Of a stretch of DNA of 64,000 nt, positions 43,222-56,307 are shown piece by piece. The position numbers were made by a program, and so were the translations under genes. The DNA comes from Macrocystis pyrifera (Eukaryota > Sar > Phaeophyceae > Laminariales > Laminariaceae). Positions within the stretch are counted from its first letter, which is position 1, and each line of letters starts with the position of its first letter. Under the pieces are notes generated by a model. That model saw only the letters and a list, made by a program, of their open reading frames with translations, searched no databases and was not told where the DNA came from. The stretch covers positions 13,907,265-13,971,264 of the forward strand of contig JASSKH010000001.1 of NCBI GenBank assembly GCA_031763025.1, given 5' to 3'.

Positions 43222-45869
43222 AGTGGCGTCTTCGGCTTAGGGCTTTCCGCTTTTTTGTCCGTTTGCGTTGTTTGTCACTGTTTTTTTATTGTTTGCTTTC
43301 CTATTGTTGTTGAGTAAGTTTGTTCCGGCCACTGCACCATGGAGACTCACGAGGTGGAAGGGTCTGCTTCCCCTCACGGTGGCCGAGCCACTGAGGCCCA
43401 GGGCCCCATTTCTGTCTTGCCTTTCCCCTCGTCGATCGACCCTTGCGAGGCCGCACAGCAACTCATGCGTTCGGTCAAGGCCTCCGCCTCTGATATTCTC
43501 ATGATGTGCAACGATGGCAGCCATGAAGGCCTTAGTTCTACTAACTGGATCCCCGGTTGGGAGTACCCTCTCAAGAAATCCTTCGCGCGCGCCATCACGC
43601 CTGACAAGCCTACGACCGTCCCTCTCACTACCTTGATGGATGATTTTTTTGGACAGGTCAGCAGGATCGTCGGGACCGGAGGCGTTCACGCTCCTCCTGA
43701 GGTTGCTGAGCAACCACTTTGACCGCACCAACACGGGGGCCAGCTACACCAAGTTGCATAATTTTGGCGTGGCTAACGGGACCCCTTTTTGCGATTTTAG
43801 TCGTGCATTGCGAGGGGTGGTGTCCGCAGCGACGGGGACTGAGCGTGTTTTGGCACCGGGGGTGGAGGTCGTTTTGGAGGTAGTTCGGATGACAGTGAAC
43901 GAGCAGTACCCTAGCTTGATGCCGACGCTGTACCCGGGAGTTTTGGCTACGGTATCGAGGCCGTTCGGCACTTTGGACGCCATGTGGTTAGCTTTCGAGA
44001 CTCTTGCGAATAATAAGACACCTGCCGTCAACGGCGAAAATATTTTTATTTGCCTGCTTCTTCGACGGGTGAGCGGTCATCCGCCCCGTCGGGGCCCCGG
44101 CCCACCAATATTGGTCGCGGCCAGGGCCGGACGTTTCCCCAGTCGCCTTCTTGGCAGGCGGGATCGCTCAATAATCCGCTTGTGATGAATGTCCACAAAT
44201 CCATCCCTGACTGCCTCGACCCGTGGCTTGACACCTCTTCCAACTGCTGGCCCGTTGAGGAACACCACTATGCCGAATTCACGCCGTTTGCATGTCTATC
44301 CAGACCGAGGACCCTCCCCTCTGGAGCGGCCTACTTTCATCGTCCGCTCGCGCAGCCGCCCTCAGCGAAAACCGAGGACGCTGTTTAAACTGTCACGAAG
44401 ACACACACTCTCTTCGACAGTGTAGACACCCCTTTTTAAACCTTAGTGGTATCTTGAACCCCGACCTCGGAACGCTCGGCGACGACGGCGAGGCGTTCCG
44501 TCGTTGGCAAGAAGGCATGATCAGACACCGCCGCGAGAACAATTCACGACCGAAGAAATACAACCAGAAGAAACACAGGCGTCGTCCCGGCCCCTCGCGT
44601 GGGCAACATCACGGCCAGGGTCAGCAACACAGACAAGGTGATGGCTACAACACACACGCGACACGAGGACACCAGCAGTCTCACTCCGGCCATCATGGTG
44701 GTTCGACCGCCCCTACCTCTTCCGCCCCGGCTCCCGTCTCGGGGGTTCGCTACGGTGCCTCGCATACCTCGGGCGGAAACCCGAATGGACGCCAGCCAGG
44801 CACCTTCCGCGCCGGTAACTGACAGGTCGACGGCGGTTCGGCTTCTCCTGATCGCCCGCCGCCAGCATTGTCGGGAGAAAAACCTTGATTTCACAAGATG
44901 CACACGTCCCAGGCTCGCTCAGTACTCCGCTCCCGCCCCGCGCGTTACTCCGTACTTCGGACCGACGCAGCGACTCAGCTCCACTGCTTTTTCCGGGGAG
45001 CCCTCGGGCGCCTTCCCCGACGTCGGGAGCCCGCGCCTCAAACGCCGCTCCCCTCAACCTGGGCACGAGAGCAGGCACGATAAACGCCTCTCTCCCAAAC
45101 CACGCACCGCGCAACACGACGGGTGTCGCGCCGTCGCGTTGTTTTTTTCAGCGAGGGTATCCCCCTCCTACACCTCCCAGCCATGCGGTGGCGGTCGGTT
45201 TGAGGTGCGGGAAGGCAAATACCGAAACCCCGAGATCTCGGTTGAAGCTCGACTCGGCGTTTCCTCGCAATAACGGTGGCCGCTCCACCCTTTTTCCTAT
45301 TAAGGAGGAGTCGACAAGATTAGCTACCTCGTCCCCCTTCCCCACCAGGTCTACAGGACGGAAGCCCTCTCCGGTGGACCCTTTGTTGCCCCCCACCCGA
45401 GCACCGTTCTTGAAGACGTCTACAGGGTCTGCAGGCCCTCTTTCGTCTTCGCGCACGCCACTCCACGTGCGCAGCGCTCCTTCGGCTCCAGTGGAACAGG
45501 AAAAACCTGGCACTGTCCGTCGAGCCAGTGGTGCCTCCACGGCCTCCGGTCAGATCAACCGGACAGCATACCCGTTAAATTCGGAAGAATCGCAGCTCTC
45601 GTCAAGCAGAACGGGCTCAGAGCCCCCTGCCCCCTTTGGTCCAGGACAGAGATCATCGGGCGCAGCAAGAGAACCTTCTGGCGATTTTTTTGCCTACGGG
45701 CAATGGTGACACAGAGCCAATGTACGTGGAACCGGACTCGTCTCGTGCACCAGGGGCTCAGTGTTCTCAGAGAAGCACACTCCCCCACCCACACGCCGCA
45801 ACTGCGGCCACCGACGACTCGGCACCGTCGGGTTTTGACCGTACTCTCGAGTATACAACGGAGCGGGTG

Positions 45870-46330
45870 GTACTGTTCTGGCAGCCCCCCTCTTATTTTT
45901 CGCAGTGGTCCCCCTCGTCTTTTGTCGTCGACGATGTATCATATTCCTGCGCGGAGCAGTATATGATGGCTGAAAAGGCTCGCCTTTTCCAGGACTACGG
46001 CACAGCGGAGCGGATTAAGGCCTCGCCCGACCCACGCGAGCACAAACGCCTCGGTCGAGGCGTGCATAACTTCGACTGCGCTATCTGGGACCGTGTTCGG
46101 GAAGACGCCGTCCTTGCTGGTAATTTTGCCAAATTCTCGCAGAACCCGGTCATGAAGCAGCACCTATTGAGCACTGGCACCAAAATTTTGGCTGAAGCCA
46201 GCCCTTTTGATGCCGTGTGGGGCATCGGTCTGCGGGCAGACGACCCCCAAGCTCACGACCCCTCACGGTGGCATGGAAAAAAATTGCTCGGTAAAGTTCT
46301 TTCCGCCGTTCGCGACACCCTCCGATCAAG
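45870..46330 (+). other. NADAR (YbiA-like) domain inside the gypsy-type element
   Basis: About 150 residues with the full family signature: an aromatic start (FWQPPSYFSQW), CAEQYMMAEKARLF, LGRGV, AIWDRVREDAV, KFSQNP...LLSTGTKILAEASP, DAVWGIGL, then W.GKKLLGKVL..VR. NADAR proteins are linked to NAD/ADP-ribose metabolism; bacterial YbiA acts as an N-glycosidase on riboflavin intermediates, and some NADAR enzymes remove ADP-ribose from guanine. The conserved Glu (EQY), the Trp of AIW and the WGIGL motif are all present. It sits between the CCHC knuckle and the aspartic protease, so it would belong to the gag-pro part. Its role in the element is unknown. Confidence 0.9.
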
Positions 46331-47633
46331 TGAGGCCGGGTTGGCACACCCCGCCTCCTCTCCCCAATTCTGCACCCCAACCAGACCTGACAGAATTCAT
46401 GAGATTACACCAGCGCCGCCCCGCCCTTTGGCCGTGGCCCGCGCTTGCCCAGGTCTTCTCCTTTGGAGTTTTCGACCTATTTTTCTGACGCGCCGGCTGA
46501 TCACAGCCCCGAGATTTTGGCTGTCGCACCTAGTGTCGACCCCTCCCTCGCGCTGCCAGAACACGGCCCCTGCCTCGTCGGGGGCACCATTACCCTCGAT
46601 GACGCCTCTTTTACAACGAAAATCGCGATTCACAGCGGAGCTGGCGTTCTTGCACCTTTTGGTTGCGTGGCGCTTCTCGACACTGGCTCCCCGCAGACTT
46701 TCATCCGACGAGATGTTTTGGATCGCATGCACTCGGTTGGTGCGGCATCCCTCGCGTGCGAGCAGAAAGGCGTCCCTCGTTCTTGGGGGGGTTTTGGCGA
46801 TCGGCCCCTCTGAAGACTTCGACGAGTGTGCGCCTGAGCGTCCAATTTTTTCGAGAAAATGAGCCTACTTGCTCCCTCGCAGTTTGGGCCTGCGTGGTCC
46901 CCCCCTCGGTGATGCAGCATGCTGTACTATTGGGACGTGACAGCTGGATGCGCTTTAATAGCCGCTCCTACCGCTCTCTGCCACCTCGGCCGTCTGATCC
47001 AACGCGTTTTTGGCGATCTGGAGTTAGTTCACCACGCCCCGACAGGCATGTCCGTGTACGCCATCGACTCCGCCGCTTCGGGTGGAGGCTTCCATCTACG
47101 CTACGAGGGCGCAGCAGGCGTCACCCTGTCCGACGATCCCCAGCTGCTTGCTGTGAATTTGGTTCGAAGCGATGGCTCCCCGGCCCTCACTGGACACTAC
47201 TTGGTCGACATGATGCCCCAGCCCAACCTACCCTCGGTCGAGGAGCACTTCGTCTCCTCCGACGACAGGTTCTTCCCCTCGTTGGAGTGGCGGCTGTCGA
47301 GCCGGGGGATGTCCTCGGCGTCGCCCACGCCCCACTGCTGAGCGTTCCGCTGGACGTTTTGCAGCAGGACAACCGAGCCCCCAGTCCTCCCTCCGGACTA
47401 GGTGAGGTGTGTCCGGTTTCAGCAGTTACTGCCCCCCCCCTCGCAGCTCCAGCCTCGCCCTCGCCTGCACTGCTTGAGCGTTTGACCTCAGAACAGCGCG
47501 CTTCGTTCCTGCGCGTCTGGGCACGCTTGCCGACACATCTGCGGGAGGTGGCTTTTGATCTCCACGGCACCGGCTGGACCCCTGTGGTCATTGAACAGCT
47601 GGGGGACGTTCTCTGCGAATTTCCTGACGTTTT

Positions 47634-50094
47634 CACACCTCGGATAACACTTATCTACGTTATGGGGCCTAACACAGGAACGTGGTAACGTACTAACATA
47701 GTGTTAGCACTAGAGGGGCGATCACGGTAACGCAGTAACACAGTGTTAACTGGAAACCCACGAACGTGCACGAGCCTTACTGTTATGTTGCTGCTCGGTC
47801 TCGTCCAGCTCTGGTACAGTAACATTATGTTATGCCGTGATCAGTCCTTGAACTAACACCGTAACACAGTGTTAGCTTTGACGAAACACGTACTTTATCA
47901 CTCTCCCAGATCGATATCCGCATGTTTACTAACACGATAACATAATGTTACTGTCGACGCAGCGTTAGACGTAACACAATAACATTATGTTACCCTTAGG
48001 AGGAGTGTTATACATAACACCCTATCATAACGTTACCATGTTCGCCAGCACTACTAACACATAACATTGTGTTACAGATAACACACTAACGTAACATAAC
48101 GCAATGACCAGCGCTACTAACACTACGTTATCTGGACCCCCCATCTGATTGCCTTAGGGTCGGATAACGTAACCACACCTCGGATAACGTAACACTCGGA
48201 TAACACTTATCTACGTTATGGAGCCTAACACAGGAACGTGGTAACGTACTAACATAGTGTTAGCACTAGAGGGGCGATCACGGTAACGCAGTAACACAGT
48301 GTTAACTGGAAACCCACGAACGTGCACGAGCCGTAACGTAATGTTGCTGCTCGGTCTCGTCCAGCTCTGGTACAGTAACATTATGTTATGCCGTGATCAG
48401 TCCTTGAACTAACACCTTAACACAGTGTTAGGCTTTGACCAAACACGTACGTTATCACTCTAACATTCCCAGATCGATATCCGCATGTTTACTAACACGA
48501 CAACATAATGTTATTGTCGGCGCAGCGTTAGACGTAACACAATAACATTATGTTACCCTTAGGAGGAGTGTTATACATAACACCCTAACATAACGTTACC
48601 ATGTTCGCCAGCACTACTAACACATAACATTGTGTTACAGATAACACACTAACGTAACATAACGCAATGGCCAGCACTACTAACACTACGTTATCTGGAC
48701 CCCCCATCTGATTGCCTTAGGGTCGGATAACGTAACACTTAACGTACGTTAGATACGTTACAGTCTTAGCCGGCGCATGCGTAACATTATGTTAGGATGT
48801 TAGCCTAAATGCGGAAGTCCCTGCAACATTATGTTACGGTGTTACCGTCAGTAAAGATCTGATGGTAACATTCCGTTACCGTGTTACCATCAAAACCAAT
48901 CCGGGTCTAACTTTTTGTTACTGAGTTACCGTTGGGGCCGAAGTCGTTCTAACGTAATGTTACGACGTTACCCTTTGGATCTTCCCGAGATCTAACATGT
49001 GTTACCTGTGTTAGTGGTAAAGCGGGCGTGTGGGAGTAACATAGCGTAGCCGTGTTATCCAATTTCGCCGACATCCCAGTAGGGAATACCTACAAAAATA
49101 TCCCCGGGGGGGGAGGATAGCATGGCATCCCCGGTAAAAAAAAAACGCCTCCATATTTTAAAAAAAACCCCAAACAGGGGATATTTAGGATGGATCCCCG
49201 CAAAAAAAAAACGCCTCAGTTTTTTGTGGAAACCCCGCCAGTACGTTATCCATCTATAACACATTACGTTATCCATCCATAACGTAATCTGCACACTCGC
49301 ACGTACGAGTTAACACGGCAGTAACATATTGTTGAGTTTAGATTGGGGGTGTACGTTATCTACTAACTTGTGTCACTACATACATTGCATACGAGTTAAC
49401 GACATTAACATAATGCTATTAATAGTGTTTTATCGATCATATACGTTATTATCCGTTTGACGTTTGTTATGTTGTTATGGTAGCAAGACTTCCGTAATAC
49501 CCTCACATAACGTCGCTCGAAACGGACTGCTGCTGCGGCTGATACAGTAACATAATGTTAACGTTGTATTGACCATGCACGTCATCTCTGTAACGTGTGT
49601 TACGATGGCCCCTAGGAATTTCACTAACACACTAACATAGTGTTATATACGCGTTTATTTGGCCGTGTACGTGATCCGTCGAAAGGGTGTTACGGTAGCA
49701 CGAAGAATCCCGCGGACACACTAATATAACGTTACTCGCTACGGGCTGATGCCGCTGACACGGTAACATAATGTTAACGTTTAAGTGACCATGTACGTTA
49801 TCCCTTTAACGAGTGTTACGGTAGCCACCAGGAATTCCGCTAACACGCTAACATAGTGTTACTCGCTATGGGATGCATACCCTAACACCGTAACACATAT
49901 ACTGCGGTCAGTACGAGATCAAGGTAACACTCTAACATAATGTTACGCGATCGCCCGCCAATATCACAACACACTAACACTATGTTATCACAAAATCCAG
50001 AAAGTAGTTAACGTAGTAACGTAATGTTACGTGTTTTTTTCGCTGACGCCTAACATTAACATAAAACGTTAAGTGTTACGTTATCCGAGGTGTG
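47634..50094. mobile_element. hAT-like non-autonomous element packed with TAACA...TGTTA palindromes
   Basis: Ends are cacacctcggataac and gttatccgaggtgtg, perfect inverted repeats. The 8-bp duplication gacgtttt lies at 47626-47633 and 50095-50102. An 8-bp duplication with CA...TG ends is typical of hAT. It encodes no transposase. It is filled with short palindromes such as gtaacattatgttac and taacacagtgtta, roughly one per 50-60 bp, on both arms. A segment of about 550 bp (47640-48185) is tandemly repeated at 48195-48740. Near 49075-49245 there is a different block with runs of A and ccccggtaaaa. It is inserted in the gypsy-type element, so it arrived later. A partial second copy is at 27697-28522. 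Confidence 0.9.
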
Positions 50095-53000
50095 GACGTT
50101 TTCTCGAAGTCCAAGTCGGATTTTTTTCCTGCTCGTTGATGACTTTCGTGATCTCGGTCCCGGAAGGAAGCGCTCCTGACACGTCCAGGCCGCACCGCAT
50201 CAACCCCATCCTGGCCAAGGAAGTGGAGGCCACCTTGGATCAATACCTGGCGGCAGGTCTGATCCAGCACTCGACTTCTCCGTACTCGAGCCCGCTGGTG
50301 GTCATCCCGAAGAAGTCTGGAGGCGTTTGGATCACCGCGAACTACAAAAAAACTCAACCAGATCAGCAAACTCAGCCAGCTGCCTATCCCTCGCGTGGAC
50401 CAAGTCCTCGACTCCCTGGGGAAGGGACGGGTGTTTTCCCTCTTCGATTTGGTCTCCTCGTTCCACCAGATTACCGCGCACAAGGACACCGTCCCTCTTA
50501 CGGCGTTCTGCACTCCCACGGGCCTTTACGAGTGGCTCGTCATGCCCCAAGGCAGCAGTGCTTCGCCCGGCTGGTTCGTCAAGTGATTAACGAAGTCATT
50601 AAAGGCCTGGCACAAGTAGCGGCCTACCTTGATGATGTGATCATTTTCGACTCTGACCCGACGGCCCACGTCAAGACGATACGAGCCCTCTTCGAACGCC
50701 TGCGCAAACACAACCTCAAGCTCTCCCCCTCGAAGACTCGCCTCGGCGCCACGGACGCCAATTTTCTGGGCCACTCTATTTCGCCCGCGGGTATAAGCCC
50801 TAATGCGGAAAAAGTTTCGGCCTTGCTGAAAATGCCGATGCCCAAGAACCTCAAGCAGGTCCGCGCCCTGATGGGCGGCGTAGGATATTATCGCAAATTC
50901 CTGCCCGACCTGTCTAAACGGATACGTCCTCTCACCGCCCTTCTCCGGAAGGGGGTCAAGTATGTCTTCACGCCGGCTATGGAAGTTATCGTCCGCCAGA
51001 TCCTCGCCGAGCTCGCGGCCCCACCGATTTTGATCTTCCCTGACTGGGATGCCGTAGCCGACGGCTCCCGCCCCTTCCACGTGTACTGCGACGCCTGCAT
51101 CGACGGTTTCGGTGCCGCGCTCGAACAAGAACAACCGGGCGGCTCGGTACGGCCCAGTGCTTATATCAGCCGCGCTACCCTCGATTCCGAAAGGCACTGG
51201 ACACCGTTGGACGTGGAAGCTGGCAGCATTGTCTGGGCTATCAAACGACTCCGAGGTTACCTGTGGGGCACGAAGTTTCGAATATTTTCGGATCACAAAG
51301 CACTTGAGAGTATCGCCAAAGTAGGGGACCACAACGCGCGAGTCCAGCGGTGGCTCGAGTTCCTCACCGCGTTCGACTACACCCTCGAGTACCGCAAGGG
51401 CAGTGCCAACGGAAATGCTGGCTTTCTCTCCCGCTTGCCAGAGCCCGCCACAGAACACGACCGCAGTGAGTCTAGCTGCCTCAATCCCGTCGAGGACGGT
51501 GGTATCTTCCTCATCCGAGCCTGCGGGCTTCGCACTCGCTCTTCGCCGACCCCTGGTGTCGGTTTGGGTGGGCTGGTGTCCCGCAGTGAAAGTGCCGTCT
51601 TGGGTGGGCTACCTCTCGCCTCTTCGGATTTTCGCGATTTTCGCACACACGGGCCACGTATGAGGATTGACGACCTCTTTGCTCCTTCGGGGAGATTCGT
51701 CGCTCGTGTATCTTCCTCCGTCGCCACCGTCGACCGCCGTCCTGGCTTGGGGGATTTTTCACCCCCCGCCAACGCCGCTTTCGCTTCGGTTTTTGTCGTG
51801 CCCTCCGGGGGCAACCAGGGCTCTGCAAAAGCCCCCGCTGCAGCGATGATTGTCGCCCAGCGCGCTCCTCTCCCGACGAGCACTTTACAGGTCGAAGATT
51901 CCGTCGTGAGCACTGCTCCGGCCGCGTCTTCCTTTTCATGCCAGGGCTCTGCAGAAGCCCCCGCTGCAGCGACGATTGTCGCCCAGCATGCTCCTCCCCC
52001 GACGAGCACTTTACAGGGAAAATATTCCGCCGTGATCACTGACCCGGCCGCGTCTACCCCATCGCCGCTTGGCAACCCGGCGCCTCCGAACGTTTTGCCG
52101 TCTTCAGGCCGCATCTCATCGCGGACGCGCCGACGAACAGCCGCCGCCGCTGGCGCCGTGCCGCCTGCTGTTGATTATGGCTTCGGGCCCGGCGGGACCC
52201 CTAGACCATCAGCCCGGCGTGCTACCACCCCGCTGCGAGCCCCACGGCCGCGACCGCCCGCACTCGTCGTTTTGGCCCCGACTCCTGCCGCCTCGTCCGT
52301 CCCGACGGTACCCATCCCGTCCGGCCGCGACCGCACCGAGCCCGTGGGAACTCCTCTTTTACGACTTCCACCGCCACTCTGACGCACTTCCCGTCACCTC
52401 GACCGACTTGGACGCCATCGGCGCAGCTGCCGAGTTTCAGTTCGGTGATTCCGCAGCGCGCTATCCGCACGCCGACCGGGCTCGGGAACAACAGGCTGAG
52501 CCCGCGTGCAATGCCGCCATGCGCTACATAGCCCTTGGCCGACCGGAAGTTTTGCCAGACGACATTTCATCAGGTTTCCCTTCCCACCAGCGCCCTCCCT
52601 TTTCGGAAGTTCAAGAGCTGGCCACCAAAGGCCGCTTGCACACCACTGACGCGGGCATCGTTCTACTTGTCCGACAGCCGTCTCCCCCCCCTGCGTTGGA
52701 TACGCCACGCCCGGTGGGTCGTACGGCCTGCTTATTGAACGACGAGCCTATTCACATTTATTTACCGCTGCTCATGCGCCCCTGGGTCATGCAGGCTTGC
52801 CATTCTACGACTTCCTGCCACCTAGGAACCGCGCGCACCCTACGTATGCTCGAACGTTTCTACTGGTGGATCGGCATGAGCATCTGCACCCGGTGGTGGC
52901 TACGCAACTGCTTAAAGTGCCAGGCACGGAAAACGTCGCGGCATTCGGTCCGGTGGTCCTCCATCACGTTGCCCTTGCCAGAAGGGCCCGGCATCGCCGT

Positions 53001-55219
53001 CAGCATCGACTATTTCGGCCCCCTCCCGGTGACGCCTCGAGGTAATACCTACATCTTGCTTTTCACCGATCGTTTCAGCCGCCGAGCTGACATGTACGCC
53101 GTCACAGCGGCCGAGTTCACCGCTGAGGGCACGGCTAAAATTCTCATCAACCTGTGTATCCCTCTTTGGGGGTGCCCGCGCAGCATCCTCTCGGACAACG
53201 GCCTCCAGTTCTGCTCCAAGCTTTCGCAAGCCGTATATCAGCTTCTCGGGGTTCGAAAAATTGCCACCAGCTCCTACCACCCAAACGGCAACGGTGGGGT
53301 GGAACGTGTAAACCACACGATGGTCCGGATGTTGGCAATGGTCGTCAACGAGCTCCAAAACAACTGGGATGAACAGCTCCCTCACGTCGAATTTGCGTAC
53401 AACAATTCCGTCAGTGCCGCCACGGGTCTGGCTCCCAACGAGGTACATATGGGTCGGCTCCCACGCCTCCCACTCACGATTTTTCGAACGTGCTGGAGTC
53501 ACCGGCCACCAGAGCTTGGCCCGCGACCACCTCGCCTACTGCGACTTGGCGACGGACCGCCAGCAGCGCGCGTACGAAATCGTTTGAGAACACCACGCCC
53601 TCACTGTCGCTCGCGTGAACCGCCGCAACTCCCCCCTCTCCGACGCTCTGCGTCTGGTCCCCAAATTTGACGTTGGTGATTGGGTGTGGGTGTACAATAC
53701 GGCGGCCACCATCCGCCAGGGCGCGAACCCAGACACGGGCGCCAAGGTCCTCAAGGCCAAACTCTCACTCAACTGGACGGGTCCCTACAAAGTTCTCGCA
53801 GTTGGCCCCTGCTCCTCAGCGGACACCCCGGATGGATCTCTCGGAGCGAAGCTCCTGTATTTGGATCTTCCTTCCGATATGCCCGGCGCCGAGGCTCGCC
53901 GGCGCGTATCTGTTCAACGCTGCAAGCCCTGTGCCAACCCCCACGACCGTGGCGACATGCCGAAGTATTTGCCGGCGGGGTTGACCCAATACGTGCTCAA
54001 CAATTTCTCCAAGAAATCCCCTCCGTACCACGTCACCGAGGACGACGTTTCGACCCCTCTTGAACGACTCGAAGTGGAAAAGATTACTGGACATCAATCG
54101 GTTAGAGGTCGAGGTGGCGTCATCGCGGTGATGTACGAGACGCACTGGAAGGGACTTTCCCGGCCATCCTGGGAACGGGAAGTGAACCTTCAGCTTTCTC
54201 GCCACGCAATTTTGCGCTACTGGGCCGGCACCCCGAACCAACACCGCCAAACCAACCGCCTGTACCGCCGAATGAGAATTGGCGTGGCACAACGGGAGCT
54301 TTCTCGGAGTAACGGCGAGGGGTTTCTGGCACCCGGCTATGGTTGCGTATCGCACGCCGATTGGCTCCGCCGCTACAGCAACACTGTACTTCCCAACGGG
54401 GCCCACTTTTGGTACAAGGGCGACGACGATCTTTGGTGGCTCGGGAAAATCAGCGCAACTACACCGACGGATGAAGTATATTGGTTCGATTTTTGGACGA
54501 CCCGGGACCAATCAAGCTTCCTCTTTCTCCGGCGCGCTACACGACTTCGACGAGAGCTGTACGAGGTCCTTGGTGTCTGCAAATTCACTTGGCTAGCGCG
54601 TTTACACGGGGGGTCCAGCGTAACGTAGATGAATCTCGAGGTGCCGCCGTGGATAGCTGATTTTCGCTTCTTGACTGCACTCGTTATTTATTTATTTGTT
54701 GTCGTCTTCCTGGACTTTGGGGGATGGATGTTTGTCTGCCCGATATGTTCCTGGTGTGTTTTTTTTTTTTTGGACTGGGTTGGGTATGTGTTTTTGCGCA
54801 TTCTGTCCTGCCTACCCCCCCCGCCCAGCGTTGGGACTGGTCTGGGCACTCGGCCGCTCAATTGCGGCCTAGGACGCGCTTTCAGAGTTATGGACTGGGT
54901 TTAGATGGTTCTTGTCGTCTTCCGTGTTATTTTTCTTTTCGTTCCCGTACGCACTTTTCGCTTTTCTGTGCATCTTCCTCGCCCCCCCCCGTGCGGTCGG
55001 TATGGCGATGGCTTTCATCGACGATTTCTTCCTGCCACTTAAGGCTAGGTCTTCCCTTTACTTTTTTTACGTACTTTGCCGGCTTCGTTGCCTCGCCGTT
55101 CAGAGGTGTGGGAGTGGGTTTTGAGGAGCCGCATCTTCGACTCATGTTCTAGTTCGTGGAATCGGGGTTTCCGCGAATTTCTCATAGTTCTGCATATACG
55201 GCTCATCAGAGTGGGCTAG

Positions 55220-55493
55220 TGTTAAGATATTGTCTTGTATGAGATTGAAAGTCCGGTAACTACCTGAGTTCAGTCACTGGGAACGCATTTGTAGTACTTG
55301 GAAGGCGTATCTTAGATGGAAAACCAGGGGTTTTACAGAGCACGAGCTTGGTCTCAGTCTCCGCGTGCACGAAAGGAATAAAACTGCTCTTCTTCTATAG
55401 CTAAGTAAACAACACGTCTGAGTACAATGTTTACCGACTTAAAAGGCAGACCTGTCCAGGGATACAAAGTGTCCCGCAAGCTTGATCTTAACA
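55220..55493 (+). repeat. 3' LTR of the gypsy-type element
   Basis: 274 bp, tgttaagatattgtcttgta to gatcttaaca; followed by ctat. Ends TG...CA as expected. Confidence 0.9.
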
Positions 55494-55829
55494 CTATGGA
55501 AATAAAATTCCCAGAAAAACTTATACTACCAAATAATATCATAATGTACTTGGTCGGAAAAGTGCCCACGTACTTATTTTGGGAAAAAAACCTTATTTCA
55601 CGCTGGTCGTTCCTTATTTTGGCATCGCATCAAAGACTCGATAGGCGCTTTTTTCTTTAATCTTCCCTATATAAGTACATAATATTCGTAGTGTCTATTA
55701 TAGTACGACCACGAGTAGTGTCGATTACTTTGTAACCGTCGTGCGTACCAGCGCAATGTCAAGAAACTCCGCTGCAGACCACTGCTGTGCCGCCGTAGAT
55801 CTGTCACTTTCGTCATTCCCACTCTTCTA
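55494..55829. other. No recognisable gene
   Basis: AT-rich flank of the gypsy-type element; no ORF or repeat recognised. Confidence 0.4.
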
Positions 55830-55934
55830 TTACGGGGGTCCATAGTTAACGGGACCAAATTTTGTTAGTAAAAATAGGTAAATATATAGGTTTTTATGTA
55901 TACCGTAGGTCCTATTAACTATGGACCCCCGTAA
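55830..55934. mobile_element. Small MITE (family 1)
   Basis: 105 bp. ttacgggggtccatagttaa is inverted as ttaactatggacccccgtaa, with TA at both flanks. Same interior as the 41.5-kb copy. Confidence 0.9.
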
Positions 55935-56202
55935 TAGTAGTCATGGGCTGTGAAAGCGTCTGGTTCATCACTACTACTGACAACACGAAAAAGTCTAATT
56001 CATTTTCATTTTGCGATCCTCTGTGTGGTGCAGACATCTTCTAGAATCTGCCTATATTCGTTTCTCTGTCGATTAACTTTGTCACTGCTTCTTTGGGACA
56101 TTGTAGTTCGCTTTTATTTTGCGATCCTCTGTGTGGTACAGACATGTTCTCTGTCTATTTTGATTAGTTTGTGACACGTCGTATATTTCGGTACTCTTAC
56201 TA

Positions 56203-56307
56203 TTACGGGGGTCTATAGTTAACAGGACCTATGGCATACATAAAAAACTATATATTTAGGTATTTTTACTAACAATACTTGGTCCTGTTAACTATGGACC
56301 CCCGTAA
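56203..56307. mobile_element. Small MITE (family 1), opposite orientation
   Basis: 105 bp with the same terminal repeats and TA flanks; the interior is the reverse complement of the copies at 41.5 and 55.8 kb. Confidence 0.9.

Larger units (their letters stand above)
42946..55493 (+). mobile_element. Ty3/gypsy-type LTR retrotransposon with chromodomain and NADAR domain
   Basis: Bounded by about 275-bp LTRs and a 4-bp duplication ctat (42942-42945 and 55494-55497). Parts, rounded: primer-binding-like tggcgtcttcggc at 43224; gag about 43.3-44.1 kb; CCHC knuckle CLNCHEDTHSLRQC near 44.4 kb; NADAR domain about 45.87-46.33 kb; protease with LLDTGS near 46.7 kb; RT with YLDD near 50.6 kb; RNase H near 51.1-51.4 kb; integrase with its H-H-C-C head and core about 52.8-53.4 kb; chromodomain near 54.05-54.25 kb; then a 100-residue Trp-rich tail. 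RT before integrase is the gypsy order, and the chromodomain points to a chromovirus-like lineage. LTR divergence of roughly 6% makes it clearly older than the copia element. It is a broken relic with several breaks, besides a 2.46-kb DNA element inserted in it. Confidence 0.93.

Noticed and set aside
47690-50060. Regular short palindromes resembling a CRISPR array
   Set aside because: The repeats vary, spacing is irregular, no cas-like genes exist, and the block is bounded by transposon ends with a target duplication.
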